A stretch of DNA of 64,000 nt from Acidianus sp. HS-5 (GTDB lineage Archaea > Thermoproteota > Thermoprotei_A > Sulfolobales > Sulfolobaceae), in assembly GCF_021655615.1 (NCBI RefSeq), contig NZ_AP025245.1:1550001-1614000 (forward strand), in the 5' to 3' direction. The notes under the pieces are model-generated. The model was not told the DNA's origin. It ran no database searches and worked only from the letters and a program-made list of their open reading frames with translations. Both the position numbers and the translations under genes were made by a program. Each line of letters starts with the position of its first letter. Position 1 is the stretch's first letter. This document shows, one piece after another, positions 26,846-35,958 of the stretch.

Positions 26846-27886
26846 TTATTCACGCTTTAAATACTTTTCTCCTATATCCTTAAAGACTGAAACTAGGTCG
26901 TCGACAGTAAACCCGTAAATGCTTCCCTCTCTTAACACGTCTTTTATAACTACAGCTGATTCCCATGGAGTCTTGCCTTGTAAAGCCTTCTCCAGTTTTT
27001 CAATTAAATCTCTGGGTTGTACAAAGAAATCTCCAGTAATAGTTACGTCGTCTATTTTACCGTCAACCAACCTAACAGTTACGTTAACCAATTTCCTAAA
27101 CTTCCTCTCCTCGTTGCACAAAAATACCCTTGAAGCGACTTTAAAACAGCCTTCTACATAAGATAACCTGTCCCTATCATCTCTCTCTTCAGGCTTTGAA
27201 ATATCGTCCCAATATTTTAAGTCCTCCTCCTTAAGTTCGTAAACCTTTGCGTTATACTTTCTAAGTAGGACTTCCCTCAACTTCTCCCTAACTTCATCAG
27301 TAGTAACTTCCCTACCAACTTCTTCTGATAAACCAGTAACCCAATCCTTTATTGACATAGCTATTTTATCCTTAAACTTCTCAGAAGACACGTTAAGTAG
27401 GTAAGCTAGTTCAGCAATGTCGTTTTTTACTATAATACTCCCGGTTATGCAGGTAATATTATCGTAAGTTACCGCACCGTTACCGCTCACCTTTTTACCG
27501 TTAAGTAAAAGGTCCTGTCCCCTTATTTCTACTTTGCCGTATTCCTTCAGTACGTCTATTACTGGGGTTAAGTAAAGTGAATAGATCTCCTCAACCCTTG
27601 AAGGCCTATCATAAATTCCTATCCTATAACCTTGCTGGTTTTTGGTAATGATTACCGTACCTCCTCCTGTATCCCTCCTTATTACCGGAATTCCCCTTTC
27701 TTTAGCTAACTTCAGGTTTACAGTTTTAGACATTTGCTCGTGGTAACCTACGCTTATGAACGTCTTCCTAGTAGGAGTCATTAATGCAAATACGTTATCT
27801 TGCAGTTTCTTGGTTATTGCTGATATGAGCCTTGTTGCAAATAACATGTGGTATGGGTCTGCCTCGGGTAACTGAACTAGATACAT
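26846..27886 (-). CDS. lplA: lipoate-protein ligase A with C-terminal accessory domain
   Basis: This enzyme activates lipoate with ATP and attaches it to lysines of lipoyl-domain proteins such as GcvH or 2-oxoacid dehydrogenase E2. The catalytic domain (about 1-230) shows PVIRRDTGGGTVI, the family's RRxxGGG, and GKKVSGNGAV with the conserved Lys. The C-terminal region (about 245-340, SYVEGCFKVASRV onward) matches the LplA C-terminal/LplB domain, which in some archaea is a separate gene and here is fused. Length 346 residues. It is a single gene. Confidence 0.88.
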   Translation of the reverse strand: MYLVQLPEADPYHMLFATRLISAITKKLQDNVFALMTPTRKTFISVGYHEQMSKTVNLKLAKERGIPVIRRDTGGGTVIITKNQQGYRIGIYDRPSRVEEIYSLYLTPVIDVLKEYGKVEIRGQDLLLNGKKVSGNGAVTYDNITCITGSIIVKNDIAELAYLLNVSSEKFKDKIAMSIKDWVTGLSEEVGREVTTDEVREKLREVLLRKYNAKVYELKEEDLKYWDDISKPEERDDRDRLSYVEGCFKVASRVFLCNEERKFRKLVNVTVRLVDGKIDDVTITGDFFVQPRDLIEKLEKALQGKTPWESAVVIKDVLREGSIYGFTVDDLVSVFKDIGEKYLKRE

Positions 27887-28245
27887 CCATAGAAAGTGTG
27901 AATCTGAGATTAAAGGGTTTCCTGTTACGAGTGGAGCAATTTTATTTAAAATATCTTCTCCTCTTGTTCGCCTTAAAAATATAGATGTGCTTAGTGGGGT
28001 GGTTCAATTTTTATCAAATCTAGTAAAACTTACTTTTAACGCAACGTCTGATTTTGAGAAAAAATTAACGGGCTCAAGAAAATTGAAGTCCAACAAAGCA
28101 TTAAAATTCATTCTGCCTATTTAGAATAGATCTAATAGTGAAGTGGCTAAAGAAGCACAGCTCCCAATTGAATTTTGTATCAAACTAACAAAATCCATAC
28201 TCTTAAAAGTTGGTAGTGCTATTTTACACTGCGAAACTGACGTAA
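27887..28245. other. intergenic region with a family-2 repeat
   Basis: This gap between the lipoate ligase gene and the decayed MNT gene contains the repeat at 27988-28100. No gene is seen. Confidence 0.6.
27988..28100. repeat. terminal-inverted-repeat element (family 2)
   Basis: It begins TGCTTAGTGGGGTGGTTCAA and ends TTGAAGTCCAACAAAGCA, so the ends are inverted repeats. The core TTTTTATCAAA and AAACTTACTTTTAACG is shared with the other copies. No coding capacity. Confidence 0.7.
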
Positions 28246-28627
28246 GTGCTCGAAAAGTTAAAGGCATTTAATTGGGCTAATTACGATTTATACTTTTCAG
28301 TACTATTCGGTTCTCTAGCTAAGAAAGGTGAAGGGAACGACATAGATATCGCAGTAGAATTCAAGAAGAAGATGACGTTAGAAGATTATACTAAGCTTTG
28401 GGTCGATTTGACTGACTACTTAAATACTGAGAAAGTAGATTTGACCGTCATAAATGAGAGAACGAACTGTTACTTAATCAATGAAGTGTTTAACGATAGT
28501 ATACATGGAGGACTGGTGGAGAGTACATAGGAGGGCAGTTATTTGTGAGGACTTCTTAATTGACGCAAAGAAATTGAACGTAATAGAGAACGCGGCAAGG
28601 GCGTTGGTAAGGAAATGGCAGTCCTAG
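28246..28627 (+). pseudogene. decayed MNT nucleotidyltransferase (antitoxin of HepT/MNT pair)
   Basis: The intact part (94 residues from GTG 28246) is a minimal nucleotidyltransferase: LFGSLAKKGEGNDIDIAVEF carries the GS-x-D-x-D pattern. After about 28500 the frame moves by one base. Reading on from ATG 28505 gives MEDWWRVHRRAVICEDFLID and ends at TAG 28625, overlapping the HepT start as in normal operons. One insertion-type change near 28500-28515 therefore truncates it. In functional systems MntA AMPylates and silences the HepT RNase. Confidence 0.65.
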
Positions 28628-29018
28628 ATAGGTTGCTTAAAAACCTTGAAGATGTTACTTCTAGACTTGATGAAACTGTAGAGAGTGGCTACAATTTAAA
28701 TGACTGAAGAGACCAAATGGCAGTCATTCACGGTTTACAAATACAGACTCAGATTGTCCTCGATATCATCCAAAGGCTCTTATTGGGTACGGGTGCAAAG
28801 GGGTATAAGGATGCCGTAAGAAAATTAAAGGAAAAGGTATAATCAATGATGATGAAGAGAATTTCTTCAACGCAGTAGTTGGGTTCAGGGACATCGTAGT
28901 TCACGAGTATAGTTACCTGGAGACTATAGATGAGATATTGAGAAATAGGGAATATAGGAGGCTGTTTAACCTCGTTTTGGAAATTAAACAAAGGGCTAAC
29001 GGTTACTGGGATCCTTAG
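28615..29018 (+). pseudogene. decayed HepT (DUF86 HEPN) toxin gene
   Basis: The frame from ATG 28615 gives a DUF86-like start (MAVLDRLLKNLEDVTSRLDE), then TGA at 28705-28707 where a Trp codon would fit, then RDQMAVIHGLQIQTQIVLDI. Near 28840 a one-base deletion is needed to continue (GIINDDEENFFNAVVGFRD) to TAG 29016. The toxin motif R-x4-H-x-Y (RDIVVHEY) survives after the frameshift. Two lesions make expression of a working toxin unlikely. It pairs with the broken MNT gene upstream. Confidence 0.75.
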
Positions 29019-29088
29019 ATATAAAAGAGGTAGCTTATCTAAATAAGGTTCTATTAATTTAAAGCCGAAAGCATAACGCCTACTAAAC

Positions 29089-29608
29089 TCATTTTGTTAA
29101 TTCCTTTAATAGTTCGTCTATCTTCCCTGAAATTTCCTTGACCTCATACTTAGGAAAATAAACGTTTATTACTTTTTTAGTCTCATCCACAACGGTAATT
29201 AAATCCGTAAGCACGTCTTCTTTCCTGCTATACCTACTGAAGTCTGGTTCGAAACCGTTATATTGATATTCATGAAGGTCTAGTGCAATCCTAACAAGGT
29301 TTACAACGTCGATTCCTATTTTCCTTAGTATTTGTGCTAAAGCGTACATACTGTGAGTAGGTACAATGTGAGCTTTCTTCTTAATCCATTCCTTCTCTTT
29401 GTTATCGTAAGCCAGAGCAAGTAACTTATCCTCATTAGTCACTACGAACGCGCTCATTAACGCTTTCACCGCACTAAAAGTTTTTTCCAGCGGAATTCCT
29501 AGTGTACCCTTCCTTCCACAGACTAAGTGAGAGGAACAGGTCTGATAAACTTTCAATTACTCTAGCTTCGACGTAATCTTCACTAACCTTGTAAAGATCA
29601 TTCCCCAT
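29089..29608 (-). pseudogene. PaREP1-type gene with frameshift in an A6 run
   Basis: The minus-strand start at ATG 29608 reads MGNDLYKVSEDYVEARVIES and SLWKEGYTRNSAGKNF, then hits TAG. Removing one A from the six-A run (29481-29486) restores SAGKTFSAVKALMSAF and the whole rest of the protein to 29089. The downstream part is well preserved, including R-x5-H (RIALDLH) and HEYQYNG. This is either a young pseudogene or a gene read through by transcriptional slippage on the A run. Confidence 0.75.
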
Positions 29609-29942
29609 AATTATTAATTTCTGGTAGATCTTAAAATAATTACTTTCAGCACAATCTTACGATTATTCATGAGTCAAATTAGAACTCTCTTGACACACTC
29701 ATTAAACCGATTCGGTAATTTGCTACCTCGTACACTCTACATAGTTAAAAGCTCCAGGGGAAGGAAATGAAGTTCTCCTAATTATTATTGCGTAATTCCT
29801 GTCGAGACTTCAAGTTCTGTGGTTCATTTTAGGCAGGATAGTGTTTGGATTCATATAATAGGTTAACTGGCGTTAGTTAGATGGGGATCACAAGCAATTA
29901 ATGAAAAGTTATATGTACTAAACTCGTCTTCGATCACGAAGC
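29609..29942. other. intergenic region, nothing recognised
   Basis: This gap of about 330 bases separates a broken PaREP1 gene from the 3' end of the dehydrogenase gene. No frame, repeat or RNA-like feature was noticed. Confidence 0.45.
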
Positions 29943-30890
29943 TTAAGGTATAAGTATAGCCCTCCCTAGAACTCTTCCTTTGCTTAGATCTTTTATTGCA
30001 TTATTTACGTTTACTAATTCATATCTTTTATAAATTGGAACAATCTTTCGGTTATGTATAAGATCTACTGCCTCAAGTACTTCTTTTCTAGTATATGAAG
30101 CAGAGCCTATGATCTTTTGTTGTCTCATTATAGTTAAAGCCGGTCTCTTAAGAGAAATTTCCCTTCCATTCACGTTACCTATTAAGATCAATGTACCATC
30201 TCTGGATAATGACCTCAAGCTCTCGTTAATAGTTTCACTGCCTACCAACTCCATTACGACATCTACTCCTTTAACTTTCTTAGAAAATTCCTTCTCCGTT
30301 ACTATCGCGTCGGAGAACTTTCCTACTCTCTCTTTCTTTTCATCTGAGGTTACTGAAATTACATAAGCTCCTAAACTTTTCAGAAATTGAATCATATGAA
30401 TACCTACTCCTCCGCCTGCCCCCGTTACTAGGACTACTGTGTCCTTCCTTACATTAGCTAATCTAGCGGCATGAATGGACGTAGCTAGAGGACATACAGC
30501 CGCAGCGTATTTTTCGTAATCCTCATCCGGTAGAGGAAAAACTGAATCTCTGGGAGCGTAAACGGCCTCTGCATATCCTCCAGGTCTTCCTTCTCCGAAA
30601 AAGACCGAGTTTTCACATAGGTTTTCCTTACCTTTTTTACAATATATACAGTTGTTACACACAACTGTACCGAATACTCCTACGGGTTTATCGTTTAATT
30701 CTCCAAAAATTTCATGCCCTAATATTAATGGAAGTTTTAGATTTCTGAATCCTCCTTTCCATATAACTAAATCTCTTCCGCACATTCCAGAAGCTTTAAC
30801 TTTAACTAAGACGTCATTATCATTTCCACTCATTTCCACGTCCTTTATTAGTAAGGGTTTTCCGTATTCATCTAAAACGGCAGCCTTCAT
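29943..30890 (-). CDS. zinc-dependent MDR alcohol dehydrogenase / enoyl-CoA reductase-like
   Basis: This 315-residue medium-chain dehydrogenase starts at ATG 30890 (MKAAVLDEYG), preceded by GGAG; a longer start at 30950 would run into the upstream gene. Catalytic zinc ligands are visible (C37, H59, E60). The structural zinc Cys quartet is C78, C81, C84 and C92, and the cofactor loop is VTGAGGGVG. In Sulfolobales, proteins of this shape include alcohol dehydrogenases and acryloyl-CoA reductase; the acyl-CoA operon favours an enoyl-CoA or alcohol substrate. It is last in the operon after the fused dehydrogenase/hydratase. Confidence 0.8.
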   Translation of the reverse strand: MKAAVLDEYGKPLLIKDVEMSGNDNDVLVKVKASGMCGRDLVIWKGGFRNLKLPLILGHEIFGELNDKPVGVFGTVVCNNCIYCKKGKENLCENSVFFGEGRPGGYAEAVYAPRDSVFPLPDEDYEKYAAAVCPLATSIHAARLANVRKDTVVLVTGAGGGVGIHMIQFLKSLGAYVISVTSDEKKERVGKFSDAIVTEKEFSKKVKGVDVVMELVGSETINESLRSLSRDGTLILIGNVNGREISLKRPALTIMRQQKIIGSASYTRKEVLEAVDLIHNRKIVPIYKRYELVNVNNAIKDLSKGRVLGRAILIP

Positions 30891-30891
30891 T

Positions 30892-32841
30892 TTATTCTCC
30901 CTTAAATTGTGGTCTTCTCCTTTCCATAAATGCTTTAACTCCTTCTTCAAAGTCCTTAGTACTGAATAAGATACCGAAAAATGAGGATTCTAATGCCTCT
31001 CCTGTCCATATATTTGTTTGGTTACCTAAATTTACTGCATATTTTGCTAAAGCTAATGCTAACGGAGACTTTTCGGATATTTTGCTTGCTATCTTTTTTC
31101 CTTCATTCTCTAATTCTGAAGGATCTACAACTTCATCTACAATCCCAAGTTCCTCTGCTTCTTTTGCGGATATATTTTCTCCAGTAAGTATTAATTGAAG
31201 TGCCTTTCTCCTTGATAACTTAGGTAATCTCTGAGTCCCTCCACCGCCGGGTATAATACCCAAGTTAATTTCAGGTTGTCCGAATTGAGCATTCGACGAC
31301 GCTATTCTTATATCCGTACTCATGACCAGCTCTAAACCTCCTCCTATTGCATAACCATTGATCAATGAAATTACAGGTTTTGTTAAAAATTGTATTTTAT
31401 TATATAATTCTTGTAATTTCCTTGATGCTATCATTGCTTTTATTGGGGTCATCCTAGTGAATTCAGATATGTCGGCTCCGGCACAAAATGCCCTCCCGCT
31501 CCCTTGTATTATGATTACCCTTATTCTATCGTCTTCCTCTATTTCGTCAAGGATTTGATTTAACTCCTTTATCATTTCCTCGTTTATCACATTAAGTTTC
31601 TCCGGTCTGTTTAACGTTATAATACCTATTTGCCCGTCAATGTCGTATTTTATTGTATTAAAATTCCTTTTTCCGTATTCATAAAATCCTTTTCCAGCTT
31701 TTTTGCCCAATCTTCCTTCGTTCTTCATTGAGATAAGCAAAGGATCTGGGGTGAAGTTCTCCAATTTCGTTTCCTTCTTTAACTCTTCTAAAGCATTTAT
31801 CACTTCATCTATGCCAAAAGAGTCCGCGTATTCAAATATTCCTTTTGGCCATCCTAATCCTAATTTGCATCCTTTTTCTATATCTTCTTTAGACGAAATG
31901 CCTTCTCTCAGTAGATAAGAGGCTTCATTTATTGCAGATGATAAGAGAAGAACTGTATTAACTTTCTTTGCTCCTTTAAATTCTGGTCTAACAAATTTGC
32001 CCGGATAGGTATAAAAGCCCTTCCCGCTCTTTACTCCGAATTCCTTAGATTTGAATTTCTCTTCGAACATTTTGCATTCGTACATTTTTACACCCCTTTC
32101 TTTCATTGCCTTAGCTACCATGTATCCTACATCTAAACCGGTATAGTCTTGAAGGAGGAAAATCCCCATTGGAAAACCAAGATCTGTAATAGCAGTATAA
32201 TCTACATCCTCTATACTTGCTTTACCTGATTCAACAAGCCAACATGCTACTTCGATTACCCTAAATAATATTCTATTTACAAGAAAGCCGGGTATATCCT
32301 TATTTACTATTACAGGGTCTTTTCCTAAGTTCTTCACTAAATTATAAGCTTCCTTTACAGTCCCCTCTGACGTGTTTTCTCCTTTTACTATTTCAACTAA
32401 AGGCATAAGGACTGGTGGATTAAAGAAGTGCATTCCAACTACTCTTTCCTGATTTTTAACATACTTCGCAATTTCAGAAATCGGTATACTGCTAGTATTA
32501 GATGCCAGTATAGCGTTATCTGAGGATAAAGCATCTGCTTTTGAAAATACCTTAGATTTTATATTAATATCCTCTATTACTGCCTCTATCATAAAATCCG
32601 TGTCTTTAAGTGCTTCTTCTTGGTTAGTGGTTACATGAATTCTGGACAGAACTTCATCTTTGCTTTTTATTTGTCCCTTTTCCTCAAGTTTTGATAAACT
32701 CCAAGAAATTTTCTCTATAGCATTCTTCAATATTTCTTCAGCAACGTCGTTTAGCCATACTTCTAACCCTGATATAGCTGCTACTTCGGCTATTCCATGA
32801 CCCATCGTCCCTGCTCCTACCACAGTAAATTTTCTTATCAT
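30892..32841 (-). CDS. bifunctional 3-hydroxyacyl-CoA dehydrogenase / enoyl-CoA hydratase
   Basis: Both activities lie in one 649-residue chain. The NAD-dependent dehydrogenase comes first (about 1-385), with VVGAGTMGHGIAE and the catalytic H138 in GMHFFNPP. A crotonase domain follows (about 390-649), with GRAFCAGADIS, both catalytic Glu (GGGLELVMST and FGQPEINLGI) and PGGGGTQRLP. This is the reverse of the bacterial FadB order and matches the archaeal crotonyl-CoA hydratase/(S)-3-hydroxybutyryl-CoA dehydrogenase of the 3-hydroxypropionate/4-hydroxybutyrate cycle. The operon with an acyl-CoA dehydrogenase equally supports fatty-acid oxidation. Confidence 0.93.
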   Translation of the reverse strand: MIRKFTVVGAGTMGHGIAEVAAISGLEVWLNDVAEEILKNAIEKISWSLSKLEEKGQIKSKDEVLSRIHVTTNQEEALKDTDFMIEAVIEDINIKSKVFSKADALSSDNAILASNTSSIPISEIAKYVKNQERVVGMHFFNPPVLMPLVEIVKGENTSEGTVKEAYNLVKNLGKDPVIVNKDIPGFLVNRILFRVIEVACWLVESGKASIEDVDYTAITDLGFPMGIFLLQDYTGLDVGYMVAKAMKERGVKMYECKMFEEKFKSKEFGVKSGKGFYTYPGKFVRPEFKGAKKVNTVLLLSSAINEASYLLREGISSKEDIEKGCKLGLGWPKGIFEYADSFGIDEVINALEELKKETKLENFTPDPLLISMKNEGRLGKKAGKGFYEYGKRNFNTIKYDIDGQIGIITLNRPEKLNVINEEMIKELNQILDEIEEDDRIRVIIIQGSGRAFCAGADISEFTRMTPIKAMIASRKLQELYNKIQFLTKPVISLINGYAIGGGLELVMSTDIRIASSNAQFGQPEINLGIIPGGGGTQRLPKLSRRKALQLILTGENISAKEAEELGIVDEVVDPSELENEGKKIASKISEKSPLALALAKYAVNLGNQTNIWTGEALESSFFGILFSTKDFEEGVKAFMERRRPQFKGE

Positions 32842-32851
32842 GGTTTTCAGC

Positions 32852-34054
32852 CTACATAATTTCTATGTTTGTACCGACAATCTTTCTTACTAAATCCCTT
32901 ATAATTGTTAATCTTTGAATATCGTTTGCCCCTTCGTAAATTGTAGTAATTATAGCGTCTCTTAGATATCTTTCTACCCCATTTTGTTGATCCACTCCTG
33001 CTCCTCCATGTATTTTTATTGATAATGATGATACTTTTTCTGCAACTTCCGTGGCCATGAGTTTTGCCAATGACGACGCCATTACCGCTTCTTTCTCATT
33101 TTTATCATTCATGTTGGCAGCCCAATAAGTTAAAAGCCTCGCTGCTTCCAATTCAGCTAACATGTCTGCCAACTTGAAAGCTATTCCTTCATACGATATT
33201 AACGGTTTATCAAAGGTTTTCCTAAAAAGAGAGTAGTTAAATGCTTTCTCAAATGCTCCTTGAGCGATTCCTACAGCTTGAGCTGCAACGCCTACTCTAC
33301 CCCTATCATATGTCGTGACTGCAACTTTGAATCCTTCGTCCACTTTACCTAGAATGTTTTCCTCTGGAACTTCAACATTATCTAATATAACTTCGTTAGG
33401 CTGTTCTCCTCTTAAGCCTATTACGTTTATTTTACTACCTATCTTTACTCCGGGCATTTCCGTATCTAGTATGAAGAAAGTTATTCCTTTCCATCTTTCT
33501 TTTGATGGAAGATTTGTCCTTGCAGAGACTACTAAATATTTTGCCCTATCAGCACCGGTTATGAAATATTTCCTTCCATTTATTATGTACTTATTTCCTT
33601 CCTTCCTTGCAGTAGTCTTTATTCCTGCAATGTCGCTTCCTGCTCCGGGTTCGGTATTAGCGTGTGCTGCAAAAACCTCACCTTTAGCCACTGGAGTAAC
33701 ATATTTCCTCTTCTGCTCTTCCGTACCGAAAATGAGTAATGGAATCGTAAAAAGGTAATTAGCTCCTATAAGTGCTGCAAAAGCTGGATAAACTCTAGCT
33801 ATTTCCTCATTAGCTATGGCAAGCATCAGAGAGTCTCCTCCTTGACCTCCATATTCTGGAGGTATTCCTATACCGAATAATCCTAGTTCTTTTGCCTTGA
33901 CTATCGCTTCATCTGGAATAGAATTAGTTTTTTCTATCTGCATAACATGTTTAGCTAAAATTTCCTCCGAGAATTCTCTTACACTTCTTCTAAACAGCTC
34001 GTGTTCCTCACTTATCTTGATTTCGAAATCTTGTACACTTTCAAACGGAAACAA
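32852..34054 (-). CDS. acyl-CoA dehydrogenase
   Basis: This 400-residue FAD enzyme oxidises acyl-CoA to trans-2-enoyl-CoA. Typical stretches are HANTEPGAGSDIAGIKTTA, KYFITGA and IKIHGGAGVDQQNGVERYLRD, and the catalytic Glu lies in TIYEGANDIQR near the C-terminus. The start appears to be TTG (34052-34054); no ATG is in frame nearby. It is the first gene of the minus-strand operon with the dehydrogenase/hydratase (10-base gap). Electrons presumably pass to an electron-transfer flavoprotein encoded elsewhere. Confidence 0.92.
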   Translation of the reverse strand: MFPFESVQDFEIKISEEHELFRRSVREFSEEILAKHVMQIEKTNSIPDEAIVKAKELGLFGIGIPPEYGGQGGDSLMLAIANEEIARVYPAFAALIGANYLFTIPLLIFGTEEQKRKYVTPVAKGEVFAAHANTEPGAGSDIAGIKTTARKEGNKYIINGRKYFITGADRAKYLVVSARTNLPSKERWKGITFFILDTEMPGVKIGSKINVIGLRGEQPNEVILDNVEVPEENILGKVDEGFKVAVTTYDRGRVGVAAQAVGIAQGAFEKAFNYSLFRKTFDKPLISYEGIAFKLADMLAELEAARLLTYWAANMNDKNEKEAVMASSLAKLMATEVAEKVSSLSIKIHGGAGVDQQNGVERYLRDAIITTIYEGANDIQRLTIIRDLVRKIVGTNIEIM

Positions 34055-34297
34055 TCTTATTCATTGATAATTATAATTGTTAGCTAAAAAAGTAAACGAT
34101 ATATCTTGTCATCAACATAATGATGCCTTACTGTCGTACTTAACCTATCATTTGCTGACTAAGTTTACGTAATTATAAATGATGGATTTAATTTTAGATA
34201 TATCTAATTAGATTGAGGTCAATTTTATTTAAAATATATATAATATATTTATTTAATTTTAATAGATACTTTTAAGTTTCTACACAAATAATAGAAT

Positions 34298-35890
34298 ATG
34301 AGTGAGAATTATAACTACCAGTTAACTGTAGATAAGATCTTAGAGTATGGAGAAAGAGTTTATCCGGATAAAGAGATAGTATATAGAGATAAAAGAAGAT
34401 ATAGTTTTGAGAATTTCGGGAAAAAAGTTAGAAACTTAGCAGGAGGTCTGCAGAAACTTGGAGTCAAACTCGGAGATAAAGTTGGCGTATTAGATTGGGA
34501 TACAGACGTGTACTTAATGAGTTATTACGCAGTACCAATGATGGGGGCAGTACTCCACACTGTAAATATAAGATATCCACCTGAACTTATAATTAAAACA
34601 ATTCTCCACGCAGAGGATAAGTGGTTAATAGTAAGGGATGATTTTCTCCCATTAATAGAAAAAGCTAAAAGCTACCTAAATAACGTTAAAATCCTTGCCT
34701 ACAGCGATGAAAATGAAGTGAAGTACACGAACGTAATGGAATTAATAAATAACGATGATAATAAGTTCCAGCAACCTGAATTAAGCGAAAACACTCCAGC
34801 TACAATATTCTATACTTCCGGAACAACAGGGGAACCTAAAGGAGTATGGTTTACTCATAGAGACTTAGTACTTCATGCAATGTCTTGTGCTATAGCTTCT
34901 GCAAAACCTCCTATCAACGCTACACCTAAAGATGTTTATCTAATATTAGTACCTCTATTTCACGTCCATCAATGGGGGTATCCTTATCTTTTCATGTTGG
35001 GAGGGAATAAGTACGTATTACCCGGTAAATACGATCCTACAATGGAGCTTGTCTTATTGAAAAATGAAGGAGTAACGTTTTCGGCCATGGTACCAACAAT
35101 CCTTTACATGATTTTAACTCACCCGGATGCACCAAAGTACTCAGAAGTTTTTAAAAAATGGAGGATTATAATAGGAGGAGCCGCTTTACCTAAGGGATTG
35201 GCTGAAACTGCAAGGAAATTCGGAATTACAGTCATATCTGGATACGGACTTTCAGAGACTGCTCCAGTGCTAACTATATCATACCATAGTTCTAAAGTTG
35301 AAAAATTGCCTGAAGAGAAGAAATTCGAACAGCAAATAAAAACCGGAGTACCGATTCCACTAGTCGAATTAAGGGTAGTAGATCCAGAATTTAGAGACGT
35401 ACCTCATGACGGTAATACCGTCGGCGAAATAGTCGTTAGAACTCCATGGTTAACCAGGGAGTATTATAAAGATCCAGAAAAGACTATGAAACTCTGGAGT
35501 GGCGGATGGTTACATACAGGAGACTTGGCGGTAGTAGACGAATACGGATACATAAGAATTGTAGATAGAGATAAGGACGCAATAAAGAGCGGTGGAGAAT
35601 TTATACCTTCATTACTTTTAGAGGATATAATATCCTCTCACCCCAAGGTAGGTCAAGTAGCAGTAGTAGGGGTACCAGACGAAAAATGGGGAGAAAGGCC
35701 AGTGGCGTTTATAGTGCTAAAAGATAAAATGACTGAGGATGAGCTGAAAAATTACCTCATGCAAAAAGCTGAGGAGGGTGTAATAAGAAACTGGTGGATC
35801 CCAGACAGATTCATTTTCGTTAATGATTTGCCTAAGACGTCAACTAATAAAATTGATAAGATGAGTCTACGGGAAATGGTAAGAAAGTAA
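34298..35890 (+). CDS. AMP-forming acyl-CoA synthetase
   Basis: This 530-residue enzyme activates fatty or other carboxylic acids with ATP and CoA. The motifs are TIFYTSGTTGEPKGVWFTH (P-loop), GYGLSETAP, GWLHTGDL, the Asp/Arg hinge region RIVDRDKDAIKSGGE and, near the end, the catalytic Lys in TSTNKIDKM. It is closest in pattern to medium-chain acyl-CoA ligases. It is divergent from the acyl-CoA dehydrogenase operon, sharing a 243-base AT-rich promoter region that could coordinate both. Thiolase and DUF35 genes follow. Confidence 0.92.
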   Translation: MSENYNYQLTVDKILEYGERVYPDKEIVYRDKRRYSFENFGKKVRNLAGGLQKLGVKLGDKVGVLDWDTDVYLMSYYAVPMMGAVLHTVNIRYPPELIIKTILHAEDKWLIVRDDFLPLIEKAKSYLNNVKILAYSDENEVKYTNVMELINNDDNKFQQPELSENTPATIFYTSGTTGEPKGVWFTHRDLVLHAMSCAIASAKPPINATPKDVYLILVPLFHVHQWGYPYLFMLGGNKYVLPGKYDPTMELVLLKNEGVTFSAMVPTILYMILTHPDAPKYSEVFKKWRIIIGGAALPKGLAETARKFGITVISGYGLSETAPVLTISYHSSKVEKLPEEKKFEQQIKTGVPIPLVELRVVDPEFRDVPHDGNTVGEIVVRTPWLTREYYKDPEKTMKLWSGGWLHTGDLAVVDEYGYIRIVDRDKDAIKSGGEFIPSLLLEDIISSHPKVGQVAVVGVPDEKWGERPVAFIVLKDKMTEDELKNYLMQKAEEGVIRNWWIPDRFIFVNDLPKTSTNKIDKMSLREMVRK

Positions 35891-35916
35891 TTTTTGGGTT
35901 TCTCTTTTTTCTTTCA
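35891..35916 (+). terminator. T-rich terminator-like tract
   Basis: Runs of T (TTTTTGGGTTTCTCTTTTTT) follow the acyl-CoA synthetase stop. Archaeal RNA polymerase terminates at such tracts. The thiolase gene downstream has TATA-like sequence of its own (about 35940-35955). Confidence 0.35.
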
Positions 35917-35958
35917 TAATTAAAAAGAGTTAAATATCGAAAAGATATATCTTATCTT

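Noticed and set aside
28749..28991. 80-codon minus-strand frame over the HepT remnant
   Set aside because: The plus strand clearly encodes DUF86 sequence with the R-x4-H-x-Y motif; the minus frame is a shadow.
29481..29487. A-AAA-AAC heptamer as a programmed -1 ribosomal frameshift site
   Set aside because: The heptamer is present in the right phase for -1 slippage, but the downstream PaREP1 frame needs +1 (or -2), so -1 shifting would not restore the protein.
33315..33758. 147-codon plus-strand frame antisense to acyl-CoA dehydrogenase
   Set aside because: It lies wholly inside a well-supported enzyme gene; the translation has no family resemblance and no promoter or start context.
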